From: Bubalus kerabau
Lineage: Eukaryota > Chordata > Mammalia > Artiodactyla > Bovidae
Assembly (NCBI RefSeq): GCF_029407905.1
Contig: NC_073628.1
Span: 19,621,501-19,685,500, forward strand
DNA length: 64,000 nucleotides
Direction of reading: 5' to 3'
Shown: piece by piece, positions 23,576 to 34,823 of the stretch
How the letters are laid out: every line of letters starts with the position of its first letter
Position numbering within the stretch: position 1 is the first letter of the stretch
The notes under the pieces: model-generated
Told to the model about the DNA's origin: nothing
Databases searched by the model: none
Seen by the model: the letters and a program-made list of their open reading frames with translations, nothing else
Position numbers and translations under genes: made by a program

Positions 23576-25335
23576 ATTTTCCAGTGAATCCCCTGGGCAA
23601 CAAATAGGTGTTATAATCACCGATTTATTAGGAAAAGTTGCAGCTCAGAGTGGTTAAGTACCATTTCTGAGATGGAAAAGCTTCTTGTGATTGGGTTTGA
23701 TTATGCTAGAAGGGCAAATAAGAGGAAGTAAGGTGGAATTTCACTTCACCTTTTGCAGGACATTATACACACCAGTGAGTGAAAAAACAAGAGAGGCCTG
23801 GGGGGATATGCATCAGCAGGGCTGCGTGGGCTCCTGACCTTCTGGGGGGCAGGTCTGGCCGGGCTCTGAGTCTGGGAGATGCTCTCCTCATTCTCTCATT
23901 CACCTTCTTGTTTTGGAGGCAGACTCTAGTCAAGAGCAGTTCAAAACAGCTGCCAGAGTTGCCTGGCAGTCTGTGAGGAGGCAGATGGGAGGTCTCTGTA
24001 GCCTCATCCCCACTCTGAGGGGGTCTCCTGGGGTGGGCCCTGCCCATGACAAGAAGAGCCCCAAAGAGAGGAATTCAGCAGGGGCCCAAGGGCGGTTCTA
24101 GGGCAGAGAGCACCCGGCTGCTGGCTCTGCTTCCCTCTGCCTCCAGGGCTTTCCCAGAAAGTTCCTGGACGTGGGAGGCTGGCATGCAGGCGTGCCGCCC
24201 CATTAATGCAACTCCTGTGCTTGGCGGAACCCAAGCCCGTGCTGGTAATCATTGACCCTCCAAGCTACCCCGGGCGGAGCCACGGCTTCCTATGGTAGAG
24301 CTTTGCCCTCCTCAGCGCCTTTTGGGAAGCGCACTGCTACTGCAGCAGGGATGCTGGGGCAGAGAAGCCCAGGGTTCAAGGCATCACGGATCATGATGCG
24401 TTGGATCTTTCATTCAACATCTGGCTGTAACTTGAGAGAGAAATCGGAACTGGAGATCGCCTTCTTGAAGGTGTTAGTGGCTGGATCACTTTCCAAGTTC
24501 AAGGGCCGTCTGAGCTCTTTCTGTTCATCTGTAATAGACATGGATGGGCCCCTTTTTCAGATGAGGAAATTGACACACCGAGACGCTGGGTGGTACCCAG
24601 TGTTAGGGCCACAGAATGACTGACCAACTCCAGATTCAAACCCCACACACCCACCTCTTACATCCTGCCCGAAAGGCCCCTCCCCAGGGCTGTGACAGGA
24701 AACATAAGCTAGAATATGGGGCTGGAAGGCATCCAGATGCCCCCTCCAAACTCAGTTCTGTGCCTTCTCTTTGCGTGTTTCTTTGTGCGGGGCTGAACCC
24801 ACGGGAAACCCTTCAACTGTGGTACCGCTTCATGACTACTAGTCCAGCAGGGCCAAGCTCAAGGCATCAGTTGAATTACTCCACTATTTTATAAGGCATT
24901 GAGATTTGGGGTTCTATGTGTTTTCACAAAACCAAAGTGTACTTTCTTGATGCAGACACTCAGTAAAGCATGTTCAAGGCCCCTAGTCCACATAGAATTC
25001 ATTCCTTTCTGGGCTGGAAAGACTGAATTGATGTGATACCAACCCAAACCATAGAGAACTAGAAGGATCAGACTAATAACAGGGTCTCTGGATACATAAT
25101 AAATAGAACTCTTGGTAAACATTAAAATTCTTTTATTAAATGCCAGTGCCATTTGAGGTGGGTACTTGAGAGAGGTGACTTAAAAATCATTTTATCACAG
25201 ATGCGTCTAGTTTTCAGACAAAACAAACTACACACCCCCACAACACACGGACTTGTACAAATCACATAAGTGAGAGGATGATGTTTTCATTTGCAAAAAT
25301 GATTCTTTTCTTTATAAACTATTATATAATATAAC
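23576..25335. other. Non-coding DNA with MIR relics
   Basis: Sense MIR-like stretches at about 23590-23710 (GCAGCTCAGAGTGGTTAAGT) and about 24525-24660 (TTTTTCAGATGAGGAAATTG). The 24.0-24.35 kb part is CpG-containing unique sequence. No gene recognised. Confidence 0.45.
24244..24256. promoter_or_regulatory. HNF1-like palindromic motif
   Basis: GGTAATCATTGAC is close to the HNF1 consensus GTTAATNATTAAC (two mismatches). HNF1 factors act in kidney tubule, where KCNJ1 is expressed. Motif match only. Confidence 0.25.
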
Positions 25336-25655
25336 ATATGCTGCTGCTAAGTCACTTCAGTCATGGCCAACTCTGTGCGACCCCATAGACGGCAGCCCAC
25401 CAGGCTCCTCCATCCCTGAGATTCTCCAGGCAAGAACACTGGAGTGGGTTGCCATTTCCTTCTCCAGTTCATGAAAGTGAAAAGTGAAAGTGAAGTTGCT
25501 CCGTGTCCGACTAGTATATTATATATTAATATATAATATATTATATGATATATATAACTTATATAATGATATATATAATTATGGACAGAGGAGCCTGGTG
25601 GGCTACAGTCCATGGGATCTCAGAGTCAGACACAACTGAGCAACTAACACACATA
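25336..25655. mobile_element. BOV-A2/Bov-tA inverted pair around an AT-rich tract
   Basis: Antisense BOV-A2 (25336-25512) breaks off inside the second monomer at CGTGTCCGACTA. A TA-rich tract (25513-25582) follows, then a sense tail (25583-25655: TGGACAGAGGAGCCTGGTGG to ACAACTGAGCAACTAACAC). Confidence 0.88.
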
Positions 25656-25779
25656 CATGTATAATAAAATATATTATAAAAACAAAATACATATATAATC
25701 ATATAAATATAATGTATAATAATTCAGTAAAAGAGTCCTTAAAATGTCTAATATTCTCTGTAATGGCCTACATGGGAAA

Positions 25780-25915
25780 AGAATCTAAAAAAAAGCGTGG
25801 ATGTATGTATACTTACAGCTGATTCATTTTGCTGTAAAACCGAAACTAACACAAAGTTGTAAATCAACTATAGTCCAGTAAAAAATTTTTTAAAATTCAA
25901 AGAAAAAAACAAACA
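25780..25915 (+). mobile_element. L1 3'-end fragment
   Basis: Sense L1 tail: CAGCTGATTCATTTTGCTGT, ACCGAAACTAACACAAAGTT, AATCAACTATAGTCCAGTAA, then T- and A-rich sequence. Confidence 0.8.
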
Positions 25916-26019
25916 CATATCTATAGTATCCTAGTGCATATATCATATGTTACATGACTTACTATATGAAGCAATTTCTGTTCACATACTGTCTTTGTTT
26001 TTGACTGCTCAAAACATTT

Positions 26020-26123
26020 TGGGACATGTGGGACCTTACTTCCCTGACCTGGGATTGAATCTGTGCTTCCCCCTACAGTGGAAGTGCAGAGTCTTAACCA
26101 CTGGCCCACCAGGGAAGTCCCTC
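26020..26123 (-). mobile_element. CHR-type tRNA-derived SINE
   Basis: Antisense: TTCCCTGACCTGGGATTGAA, AGTGGAAGTGCAGAGTCTTA, ACCACTGGCCCACCAGGGAA. Confidence 0.88.
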
Positions 26124-26177
26124 ACTATCTTTTGAGAACACCATCTATTGATTTTGGTTTCAGCAAAAGATTATATT

Positions 26178-26384
26178 GGTTTCCCAGGTGGCTCAGTGGT
26201 AAAGAATCCATCTGCAATGCGGGAGACTCCGGTTTGATCCCAGGGTCAGGAAGATCCCCCGGAGAAGGAAATGACAACTCACTCTAGTATTCTTGCCTGG
26301 AGAATCCTGTGGACAGAGGAGCCTGGTGGCCTACAGACCATAGGGTCGCAAAGAGTTGGATGTGACTGAGCAGGCACACACTCA
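26178..26384 (+). mobile_element. Bov-tA SINE, near full length
   Basis: Sense: GGTTTCCCAGGTGGCTCAGT head to GTTGGATGTGACTGAGCAGG tail. Confidence 0.92.
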
Positions 26385-26712
26385 TGGGATTATATACCTA
26401 GACTTGTATAATGGTATTTTCATTGTAATGAGTTTCTTTTGAATAGTAATTAGAATAAAAGGCCATGAGACTAGAAATGCCTTTGGATCCTTGTGTTAAC
26501 TTAATGTTCAGCTATAGGTTCACCAGAAACTAGAATCCAACATTTGGGACAGTGACTCTCAGGAGGTGTGGCCCGAGGGCATGAAGGAGGTCTGAGAACT
26601 GACCTTTTCACCCCGTTTGTCCCCTGTGGTTCTGGGACAGACTGAAGGGAATTTCACCTGGGATTCTCTAGGGACCCCTCCTCCCTCTAGACAATGACCA
26701 TGCTTCTTGTGT
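26385..26712. other. Unique non-coding DNA
   Basis: Nothing recognised. Confidence 0.4.
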
Positions 26713-27034
26713 GTTCAGTTCAGTTCATTAGCTCAGTAGTGTCTGACTCTTTGCGACCCCATGAAGAGCAGCACGCCAGGCCTCCCTGTCCAACACCAAT
26801 TCCTGGAGTTCACCCAAACTCATGTCCATTGAGTCGGTGATGCCATCCAGCCGTCTCATCCTCTGTCATCCCCTTCTCCTCCTGCCCTCAATCTTTCCCA
26901 GCATCAGGGTCTTTTCAAATGAGTCAGTTCTTTGCATCAGGTGGCCATTGTATTGGAGTTTCAGCTTCAGCATCAGTCCTTCCAATGGACACCCAGGACT
27001 GATCTCCTTTAGGATGGACTGGTTGGATCTCCTT
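26713..27034 (-). mobile_element. BovB 3' end (ART2A-like)
   Basis: Antisense: TTCAGTTCAGTTCATTAGCT, CAGCACGCCAGGCCTCCCTG, ACTCATGTCCATTGAGTCGG, to GACTGGTTGGATCTCCTTG. Confidence 0.95.
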
Positions 27035-27133
27035 GTGTGTTACAAGGTATCTTCCCTACTGTGCTTTTACCCCCAGTCTGGAACCTGGCAAAGGCAACTT
27101 GGTGGATTCCAACTGGAATCCAAAACCAGCGAC

Positions 27134-27780
27134 TCTTCAGTTCAGTTCACTTCAGTCATTCAGTCGTGTCCGACTCTTTGTGACCCCATGAATCGCAGCA
27201 CGCCAGGCCTCCCTGTCCATCACCAACTCCCGGAGTTCACCCAGACTCACGTCCATCGAGTCAGTGATGCCATCCAGCCATCTCATCCTCTGTCGTCCCC
27301 TTCTCCTCTTGCCCCCCCCCTCCCAGCATCAGAGTCTTTTCCAATGAGTCAACTCTTCGCATGAGGTGGCCAAAGTACTGGAGTTTCAGCTTTAGCATCA
27401 TCCCTTCCAAAGAAATCCCAGGGCTGATCTCCTTCACAATGGACTGGTTGGATCTCCTTGCAGTCCAAGGGACTCTCAAGAGTCTTCTCCAACACCACAG
27501 TTCAAAAGCATCAATTCTTCGGCGCTCAGCCTTCTTCACAGTCCAACTCTCACGTCCATACATGACCACAGGAAAAACCATAGCCTTGACTAGACGAACC
27601 TTTGTTGGCAAAGTAATGTCTCTGCTTTTCAATATGCTATCTAGGTTGGTCATAACTTGCCTTCCAAGGAGTAAGCGCCTTTTAATGTCATGGCTGCACT
27701 CACCATCTGCAGTGATTTTGGAGACTCTTGGGTCACTGCAAATTCCCTTCACACATGAAGCTTTAAAATCACCTTCTGCA
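27134..27780 (-). mobile_element. BovB 3' portion, larger and less decayed copy
   Basis: Antisense, from TTCAGTTCAGTTCACTTCAG through GTTGGCAAAGTAATGTCTCT to CACCATCTGCAGTGATTTTG. The antisense frame of 163 codons (27261-27752) is the C-terminal part of the BovB reverse-transcriptase ORF (MVFPVVMYGRESWTVKKAE), unusually open for this window, so the copy is relatively young. Confidence 0.95.
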
Positions 27781-27898
27781 GTTCTTCAGACAGAGTCAAG
27801 TGGCTTCATGTCCACACAGGCTTCTCAGTAAACAAGCCAATTCAGGCTGCCCTGTGGGCTTCCTGACCCCAGAGGTTTCAGGGCACCGTTTTCATTGT

Positions 27899-27914
27899 GC
27901 TCTAGAGGGCGCTG
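27899..27914 (+). promoter_or_regulatory. CTCF-like motif
   Basis: GCTCTAGAGGGCGCTG matches the core consensus CCASYAGRKGGCRSYR at 14 of 16 positions, including the invariant GGGCGC core. Unique sequence about 9.6 kb upstream of the KCNJ1 core exon. Confidence 0.5.
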
Positions 27915-28725
27915 TTTGCACGGGATGCCGATAGGAGTTCCTCCACCCAGTTCTTAATGGCCTTCGTGCACTCTGCAGAGGCTGTTCTCAGCCCTGGGCT
28001 TCTCTTCATTCATGTTGAACTGTGCATCCTCACTTCCCCCTCAGTTTATCCTCTTAACTCTGACTCAATCCACGCACACCCAGCAAAGCAATGCCTTCTC
28101 TGGGTAAAATGCAGAACTCCCTGAAGTTGAGAAGATAGACTAAGATAGACTACTTAGAAAATCTTTAGCATAAAAGGCAAGAAGACCCAACTCTGTGACT
28201 GTGAGTTCCATGAGTTCCTCTCATCCTCTAGGGCTCTCTTGCTCTGCAGTCAAAACTCCCCATAGCCCCCAGGGGTGTGTGTTTCCCTTCAAAACTCTGA
28301 GCCAGGCAGGGATGAAGCGAGCCCCTTTAGGTCTTTTTTTGCAGAGCTGAGACATGCTACCATTTCCAAAACACTTGAAAAAAATTTGTTTGAAGGACAG
28401 CAGAAAAAAAAAACAAAATCAAAATTGCGCATAAAATTAGTGTCAGCTCCCAAAGTGCAGGTTTCTGACTCCACAGCAAAGGCAAGTTCCCACTGAAGAT
28501 GGGAGAGACACCTGGCTTGGGGTGAGCCTAACAGACTCCCAGGATGGCTGGGAAATGTCACATCTCCTGATGCCTCCTGCTGGGTCCCCATCCAGGTGCC
28601 AGGAAGTGATGCAGGTCTTTGTGGGAAGAGCGGAATAATCTTAGGATGACCAACAGCCCTTATAAACTAGTTAGCTAGATAGAATTCAAAGCCTGAACTT
28701 GAACATTTGAACTCCTTTTAATAAC
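27915..28725. other. Unique non-coding DNA
   Basis: An A-rich stretch near 28405-28425; no gene recognised. Confidence 0.4.
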
Positions 28726-28852
28726 TTTTTTTTTTTTTTTTTGCTGAGCCATGAGGCATAGGAGATCTTAGTTCCCTGACCAGAGATTGAACCTGTGCTC
28801 CTTGCTGTGGAAGTGCAGAGTCTTAACCACTGTCCCACCAGGGAAGTCCCTT
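28726..28852 (-). mobile_element. CHR-type tRNA-derived SINE
   Basis: Antisense: poly-T start, TTCCCTGACCAGAGATTGAA, GTGGAAGTGCAGAGTCTTAA, CCCACCAGGGAAGTCCCTT. Confidence 0.9.
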
Positions 28853-29690
28853 AATGACTTTTCATATTTAAATTTGGTCCTTCATTTTCACATCCTGATA
28901 CAAAAGCATGCACTGTGTACATATGTGAGTGTGACTTCTGGAAGCAGTAGAATGGAATCACTAATTGTTGTAAAAGTGGCTTTGTGACCTTCTCTTCTTG
29001 TGCTCTCCTGCCTTTGGGGGCATCAATGTCTTCCAGCCAAAGATCACCAGGCACACTGCAGTAGTTGAAAAGGTTGGCTTGTTGCAGCTAATGAGAACAC
29101 ACACCTCGAGGAATGGTGAGGAGCTCCGCGTGAAAGAGTTTTAGAAAGCACATAAATAGAATTTGGGCTTAATCTAGGTGATTTGGGAGAGTAAACGGAG
29201 CAATACTCTGCTCAGGATTCGATGTTAAGAAGTAGGGATAATTCCATGATTATGTTAATAAGTCTCATCAAGAAGGAGAGAAGAGTTGGTGTAGGGCTAA
29301 CGCTGTTATTGGCAAAGAAGCAGTGATCACTCATAGTGCCAGGATGGGGGGGGACATTTGGTCGTTTTTGTAGTTTGGACCGTGTTCATGTTTCTGTGTG
29401 TTCAGACATGATTCTGATGTTGATGTCTTGTGAAGCTGTGTTCAACAGGAGAACACAAGACCCAGCTGTGAGCCCCAGGACAGCCCTCAGCAACAACCAG
29501 GCCGAGATGTAGTGCCAGGCTGGCTCCCATCTGTCAGGGGCTGCTTTCTCCTCTTTGACTGCATCTGTAGATTATCAGTGATACGATCGAATCCTAGCCA
29601 ATGTCTGTGGTAAGAGAAGCAGAGCATCACCCCTGGTTGCACGCCTCTCTTCAACCCTGCCAAGGAAAATTCTCTCCCTCTCCTGTTCCC
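28853..29690. other. Unique non-coding DNA
   Basis: No gene or clear repeat recognised. Confidence 0.4.
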
Positions 29691-29916
29691 AAGGCTTCCC
29701 AGATGGCACAGTGGTTAAAAAAAAAAAATCAACCTGTCAATGCTGAAGACTAGAGTTCGATCCCTTGGTCGGGAAGATCCCCTGAAGGAGGAAATGGAAA
29801 CCCACTCCAGTATTCCAGACTGGGAAATCCCATGGGCAAAGGAGCCTGGCGGACTACAGTCCATGGGGCCACCAAGAGATACAACTTAAACAGCTGAGCA
29901 ACAACAATGACAACAA
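29691..29916 (+). mobile_element. Bov-tA SINE with internal A expansion
   Basis: Sense: GGCTTCCCAGATGGCACAGT head, a 12-A run inserted in the tRNA-like part, then TCGATCCCTTGGTCGGGAAG and a tail ending GCTGAGCAACAACAATGAC. Confidence 0.9.
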
Positions 29917-30214
29917 TTGTGTCCTCACCTCTTCAGGATAATCTTCTGCCCTGATGATGGACAAATCCTTTATAGAAATGTTAGGTTTTCTATAGGTCTT
30001 CTGTTCCACAGGGCAGGACAGGTTCTGAAGTCAGGACGCTTCACAGACATTGTCATGTGGTCAGAACCTTTGTCACCCTCTCTCCCAGGAGCTTTGTGCC
30101 CCACCTGGCTGTCATCTCCCCCAAAACCACCCATTTGACTCTACAGAGCAGACCCTAAGTAGCCTGGGTTGGTGACCCCTGATTAAGCTGCTGTGCATGT
30201 TTAAATTTCCGAAC

Positions 30215-30425
30215 CAGTAATAATGGTTGCTACTATTTATTACATAATTGCTGTGTTCTAGGAACTTTACATAAGGGATTGCATTTAAAACATATGACAG
30301 CCTTTGAGAATATTTTACAGCCATTTCACAGGCGAGGAAGTTGAGACTCAGTTAGCCCAAGTGGCTTGCTCAGGTTGCCTGGCCATCAAGTGACAGAACT
30401 GGGGTTCAAGTCCGTGTTTGCACTT
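30215..30425 (+). mobile_element. MIR SINE
   Basis: Sense: CTGTGTTCTAGGAACTTTAC, TTTCACAGGCGAGGAAGTTG, CAGAACTGGGGTTCAAGTCC. Confidence 0.75.
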
Positions 30426-31523
30426 CCCCGAGATGGATTTCCTCCTCTCTCCTGCTGCCTTTGGTTCTTCCCTGTGCCATGAACATCCTGCACCAGGGTT
30501 CCCACCCGCTCTTGATCCCCATGCGTGGCAGATCTCTGCAGTTGTTCAGGGAATGATGCTGGACTGGTAGGCCCCAGAGATGCCCATGGAAGGCGATGGG
30601 CCTTGAGAGTACCAACACTCCCAGACCCTGTGATTCCCTGGCTTTTGTTCCCAACCTTTCTTCTCTGGAAGGAACCAGGCGCCCCGAATAGTCTGTGCCG
30701 CATTCCCACTCTGAACACAGAGGATGAGGTGGTTGGATGGCATCACCAACCCAATGGACATGAGTCTGAGCAAACAGAATTGTGGCTTCACAGGGAAGAG
30801 GGTGTGTATTCCTCACACGGGAAAGGTGAAGTGCAGCCCCAAATCAGGCCTGGAAGAGTTCTGAGGCGCATGATCTTTCACATGCCTATGAGGCTGGAAA
30901 AATCATTTCCAATGGCCTCGCTAAGTTCTATGTAAGAACTCAGGCTGAGCCCAAGTGAGCAACCTGGTAGAACTAAAGATATCTGAAGTGACTTCTCTGG
31001 GAATACTGAACAGAAAGGCAACGATGCCCTCTGTCAACAATAGTTCTAGACGTCAGCATCCCGGGAGCTGGCTGACTGGACTCTCCTTAGGCACTGAAGG
31101 TTTGCAAATTTAGCTGGGTGGCCATCCTCCAACAGCTTGAGGCCGTTTTCATAGAAAACAGGAAGTTCTCTGCGGTACCAGTCAGATGCATTTTGTGCTG
31201 AAGAGTATAAACTTGACCTTTAGCCTCTTTTATCTGCTCTTTGGTGTCCTCAACCCCTTCAGGGCAGCAAAGGTGCTGCCCTGCAATGATTGGATAATGA
31301 CTAAGTTACTCTGTATCCCTGAGCAACTTCACAGTCAGAACTGTTGCCTCTTTTGCTTCCTAGTGTAGCAACTGGCAAGTCCTGAGTTCAATCAGTGGAG
31401 AGTTTGCTTGATTTCATTAAGAAGGCAGAGACCTTGGCCCGTAATTCCTTTCCATGCCCTGCTACCCACAGGTCCTCAGGAAATGTTGGTTCATGTGGTT
31501 GACCGGCAGGCTGAATCCAGTGA
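30426..31523. other. Non-coding DNA with a short BovB scrap
   Basis: 30719-30776 is a sense BovB fragment (GAGGATGAGGTGGTTGGATG to GACATGAGTCTGAGCAAAC). No gene recognised. Confidence 0.5.
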
Positions 31524-31726
31524 GAAAGTTGCTCAGTCGTGTCCTACTCCTTGTGAACCCATGGACTGTAGCCCGCCAGGCTCCTCTGTCCATGGAATTT
31601 TCCTAGCAAGAATACTGGAGTGGGTAGCTGTTCCCTTCTTCAGGAGATCTTCTCAACTCAGGAATCGAACCCAGGTCTCCCACATTGCAGGTGGATTCTT
31701 TACTGTCTGAGCCACCAGGGAAGCCC
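31524..31726 (-). mobile_element. Bov-tA SINE, near full length
   Basis: Antisense: AGTTGCTCAGTCGTGTCCTA to GAGCCACCAGGGAAGCCCA. The flanks GCTGAATCCAG and GCTGAATTCAAG suggest a decayed target-site duplication. Confidence 0.92.
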
Positions 31727-32961
31727 AGCTGAATTCAAGCTGTCAATTTTCATGGAAGCTTGAATTTCTTCTCCAGCAACACTGCAAAGGGTCTACAGAA
31801 AGTCACTGGACTTCTGTTCTCAGGTGCCACAGCTTCTATTTTCTACCTCTAATAGATAATCTTGACTCTCAGGAATGTCCTGAGGGAACCCAGGCTGTGT
31901 GTGAGCTGTGAGTGGTTGGACGAAAAGGCAGGCAACGGTAGCTCTCTTTTCATCTACAGAGAGTAGTGATAGCCTTTGTAATTCTAAAGAATTCTATTGA
32001 ATACAATAGAATTGTAATTCTACTATCATAGAAGCGGTCTATTTTGCCATCTTCTCTCGGGTACAGTGGCTGCTGAGCCTGCTGGGGTGAGACAGAAGCA
32101 GCATTATATCAACCATGGGGAAACCCCCAGCTCCCAATGGCTTCTCCTTAGGGGGTTGCCTGCAAAAGAACAGCCTGGGTCCTGGCTCTTTGTCATCCAG
32201 GAACCCAGAATGCAGGCACCTCACTTAGAAGGCAGAGGGATTTGGTGACCAGGGGTATTGTATGCAAATGAAACCTGCATTTCTATGGAGAAAAGGAGAT
32301 GCTGGAGGAAAACGTGTTTATCTTCAAAAATTTGCAGGGTTGTTCCCCAGAAGAGAATGACACTTATTTAGAAATATCATGAGTGGTCCTTGAGGCAGAA
32401 CTAGATCCGAGTTCTTGGTATCAGTTTCTCCTCTAGGTCTAGACGAGAATATCTCGCAAGGCACACGGGCGCTGAGTGCACTGGCCCTTGCTGTCGGCCA
32501 GCCAGGTGTCTCCCCCAGCTCTCTGTCACCTATGTACCCAGCGATTCTTTCAGTTCCTCTGTGCCCCTGCCCTGGTCACAAACACAACTGCAGTTACAAC
32601 GCACAGAGATGTCTCTTCCAAATTATGGTTGGAAGGGGAACCATGTGTGATGGCACATTCATCACCTTTGCATGCATTGCCTAACTGACTGAGTACCCTT
32701 CAACGAATGTAGAGTTCCTGCTATGTGTGACTGTAATGCCATGTCCAGGCTTTGAGTCTCCATGGCACTTCTCTGCCTTTCAAATAAGATGCTCCCAGAA
32801 CATCTGCTACCCTGGCAGGTATCATACTGTTTTTGATGGTTTATCAGCTCATTTGTATCTCCCACCTCGACTAGAAGCTTCTTCTGGATGACAGGGACTG
32901 TACCTATTTGGTAAAGGATTGTCTGGCACACATGTTAGAATCCACACATCCCTGCTGCTTC
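31727..32961. other. Unique non-coding DNA
   Basis: No gene or clear repeat recognised. Confidence 0.4.
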
Positions 32962-33425
32962 GTTGTTGTTCAGTTGCTCAGTCGCATCTGACTGTTTGCG
33001 ACCCCGTGGACTGCCTTATGCCAGACTTCCATGGCCTTCACTGTCTCCCGGAATTTACTCAAACTCATGTCCATCAAGTAGGTGATACCATCCAACCAAC
33101 TCATCCTCTGTCACCCCCTTCTCCTCCTGCGTTCAATATTTCCCAGCATCAGGGTCTTTTCCAATGAGACAGCTCTTCCCATCAGGTGGCCAAAGTATTG
33201 GAGCTTCAGTTTCAGCATCACTCCTCCCAATTAATATTCAGGGTTGATTCCTTTAGGACTGACTGGTTGGATCTCCTTGCAGTCCAAGGGACTCTCAAGA
33301 GTCTTCTCCAGCACCACAGTTCAAAAGCATCAGTTCTTCAGTGCTCAGCCTTCTTTATGGTCCAACTCACATCTGTACATGACTACTAGAAAAACCATAG
33401 CTTTGACTAGACGGACTTTGGTCAG
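32962..33425 (-). mobile_element. BovB 3' portion
   Basis: Antisense: GTTGTTGTTCAGTTGCTCAG, AACTCATGTCCATCAAGTAG, CAGCATCAGGGTCTTTTCCA, to CTTTGACTAGACGGACTTTG. Confidence 0.94.
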
Positions 33426-34784
33426 ATAAATCAATTAATGGACACAAAAGTGAGTTTTCTGTCGGTTGAGGTATTTTCGCAGGGTGTGGATGCTCATCTA
33501 GTAGAGACCTTCAAGCAGAGATGAGCCCTCTGGTATTATAGAAACCACATGACCTTGTAATTGCTCATTTACTGAGCTCACTTCCCCCTTCGATTGTGAG
33601 CTCCTTGAGAACAAGAACAGATTTCTATTTGTTTTTGAAATCCTACACAATGAGCATACACTCAATGTTTGGAAAGTTCATACAAAGTCTGTTTTTTAAA
33701 AATGCACTGTTGACCAAAAAAGAATGCTGGAGCCCTGAAGAAAAAAAAAATGGCAATAATATAATCCACTTGCTTTGTCAGGCCATTAAGAAGACCTTGG
33801 TAAACATTAGCTAATGGACAGCCCTATGCTTGCTATTAAGATTTACTGATTTATTAGAAAGTAACCTAGAAACTGTGCATGTTGCATAATCTGGGGCCAA
33901 TCTCTAATAACTCAATAGTTAAAAAAAACACATATTGGTTCTGTCTAGGGTGGGATTAAATGCCATTGTCTACTCAAAGGAGGATGTGGGCTGTGTATAA
34001 CGAGTCTGCCATGAGAAAGATGGGGTTGGTCAGAGGAAGAATTTATCCTGTATTCTCACATTCTCTAGGTATAATTCCTCTTACTGTTTGAATACATAAA
34101 TCAACAGCATTGACTAACTCAGTGCATATACAAACTACTTTCAGTAAATGCCAGATTTTACAAGATCAATCCAACAATAAAGCTGCTTTTAAATCTCAGT
34201 TTCTTACATAACAGTGAATGCTGTGTAGAGAGATTAACGGGGTATCTTGTTGCTTCCTGGTGTGATCTTATTTTTGTCTTACAAATCTGTACTTATCTTT
34301 GTCTATATTATCCGCCTGTATGTTTGTGAACACTTGGAAATCTCAGTATCCCAGTGTGTTTCTGAGATAGGCTGGGAGATTGACAATAACTGATTGTTTC
34401 TGGTGAAAGGCATCAGGCACAAGCTAGGAGAAAGAGCGAGAAGGCTACAGAGGGTGGCAAAGGAGAAGAGGGAAATGCTGGAACAGAATCCATGCCTGCT
34501 GCTCAAGGACCTTAGCTGGCAGCTTGTCATGTCTTAGCATGACGGTATTCAAGCCATGTGACATCTAGGAAAAAAACACATACCCATCTTGGGGCTTGGC
34601 CTGAGAACAACCAATTGCCTTAGTTTAAATCGCACAACTCCACTATCAAATTAACGTTTTAAGGCTAAAACAAATTATCATCTGTTCACTGGCCGAAGCA
34701 TACAATAAATTAAGCTGGGTTTAGAAGAAATCAGCCTGCTTACGGAGACCAACTCCCAAATCTTCTTCCTTGCTTTTCTCGGCA
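33426..34784. other. KCNJ1 upstream or intronic unique DNA
   Basis: A largely repeat-free, AT-rich 1.35 kb leading into the leader exon. Just before 34785 is a pyrimidine tract (TCTTCTTCCTTGCTTTTCTC) compatible with a 3' splice site, with a possible branch sequence GCTTAC at about 34738-34743. Confidence 0.45.
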
Positions 34785-34823
34785 GTGGGTGCTTCGGGAC
34801 GGAATATGTTTAAGATGATGTTG
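34785..34823 (+). CDS. KCNJ1: Putative ROMK1-specific N-terminal exon of KCNJ1, start codon absent or split
   Basis: Translated in frame from 34788 this gives GASGRNMFKMML, followed at once by a consensus donor GTAAGT (34824-34829). Joined in frame to the core exon at 37535 it reads on into ISVLTER and then the ROMK2 methionine. Human ROMK1 begins MNASSRNVFDTLIR-VLTES and rat ROMK1 begins MGAS, so length, residues, position and strand all fit the ROMK1 leader. The codon where ATG is expected is GTG (34785-34787). A pyrimidine-rich tract ending in CAG at 34783-34785 would be a good 3' splice site, so the exon may begin at 34786 with TG, completing an AUG whose A comes from an upstream exon. 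No in-frame ATG exists upstream before a TAA. The encoded leader would be one residue longer than in human ROMK1. Confidence 0.75.

Noticed and set aside
27261..27752. 163-codon - strand frame as a gene
   Set aside because: C-terminal part of the BovB ORF in an antisense BovB copy.
1..34000. KCNJ5 coding exon expected on this side by synteny
   Set aside because: No Kir3.4-like reading frame appears on either strand; it probably lies beyond the left edge.
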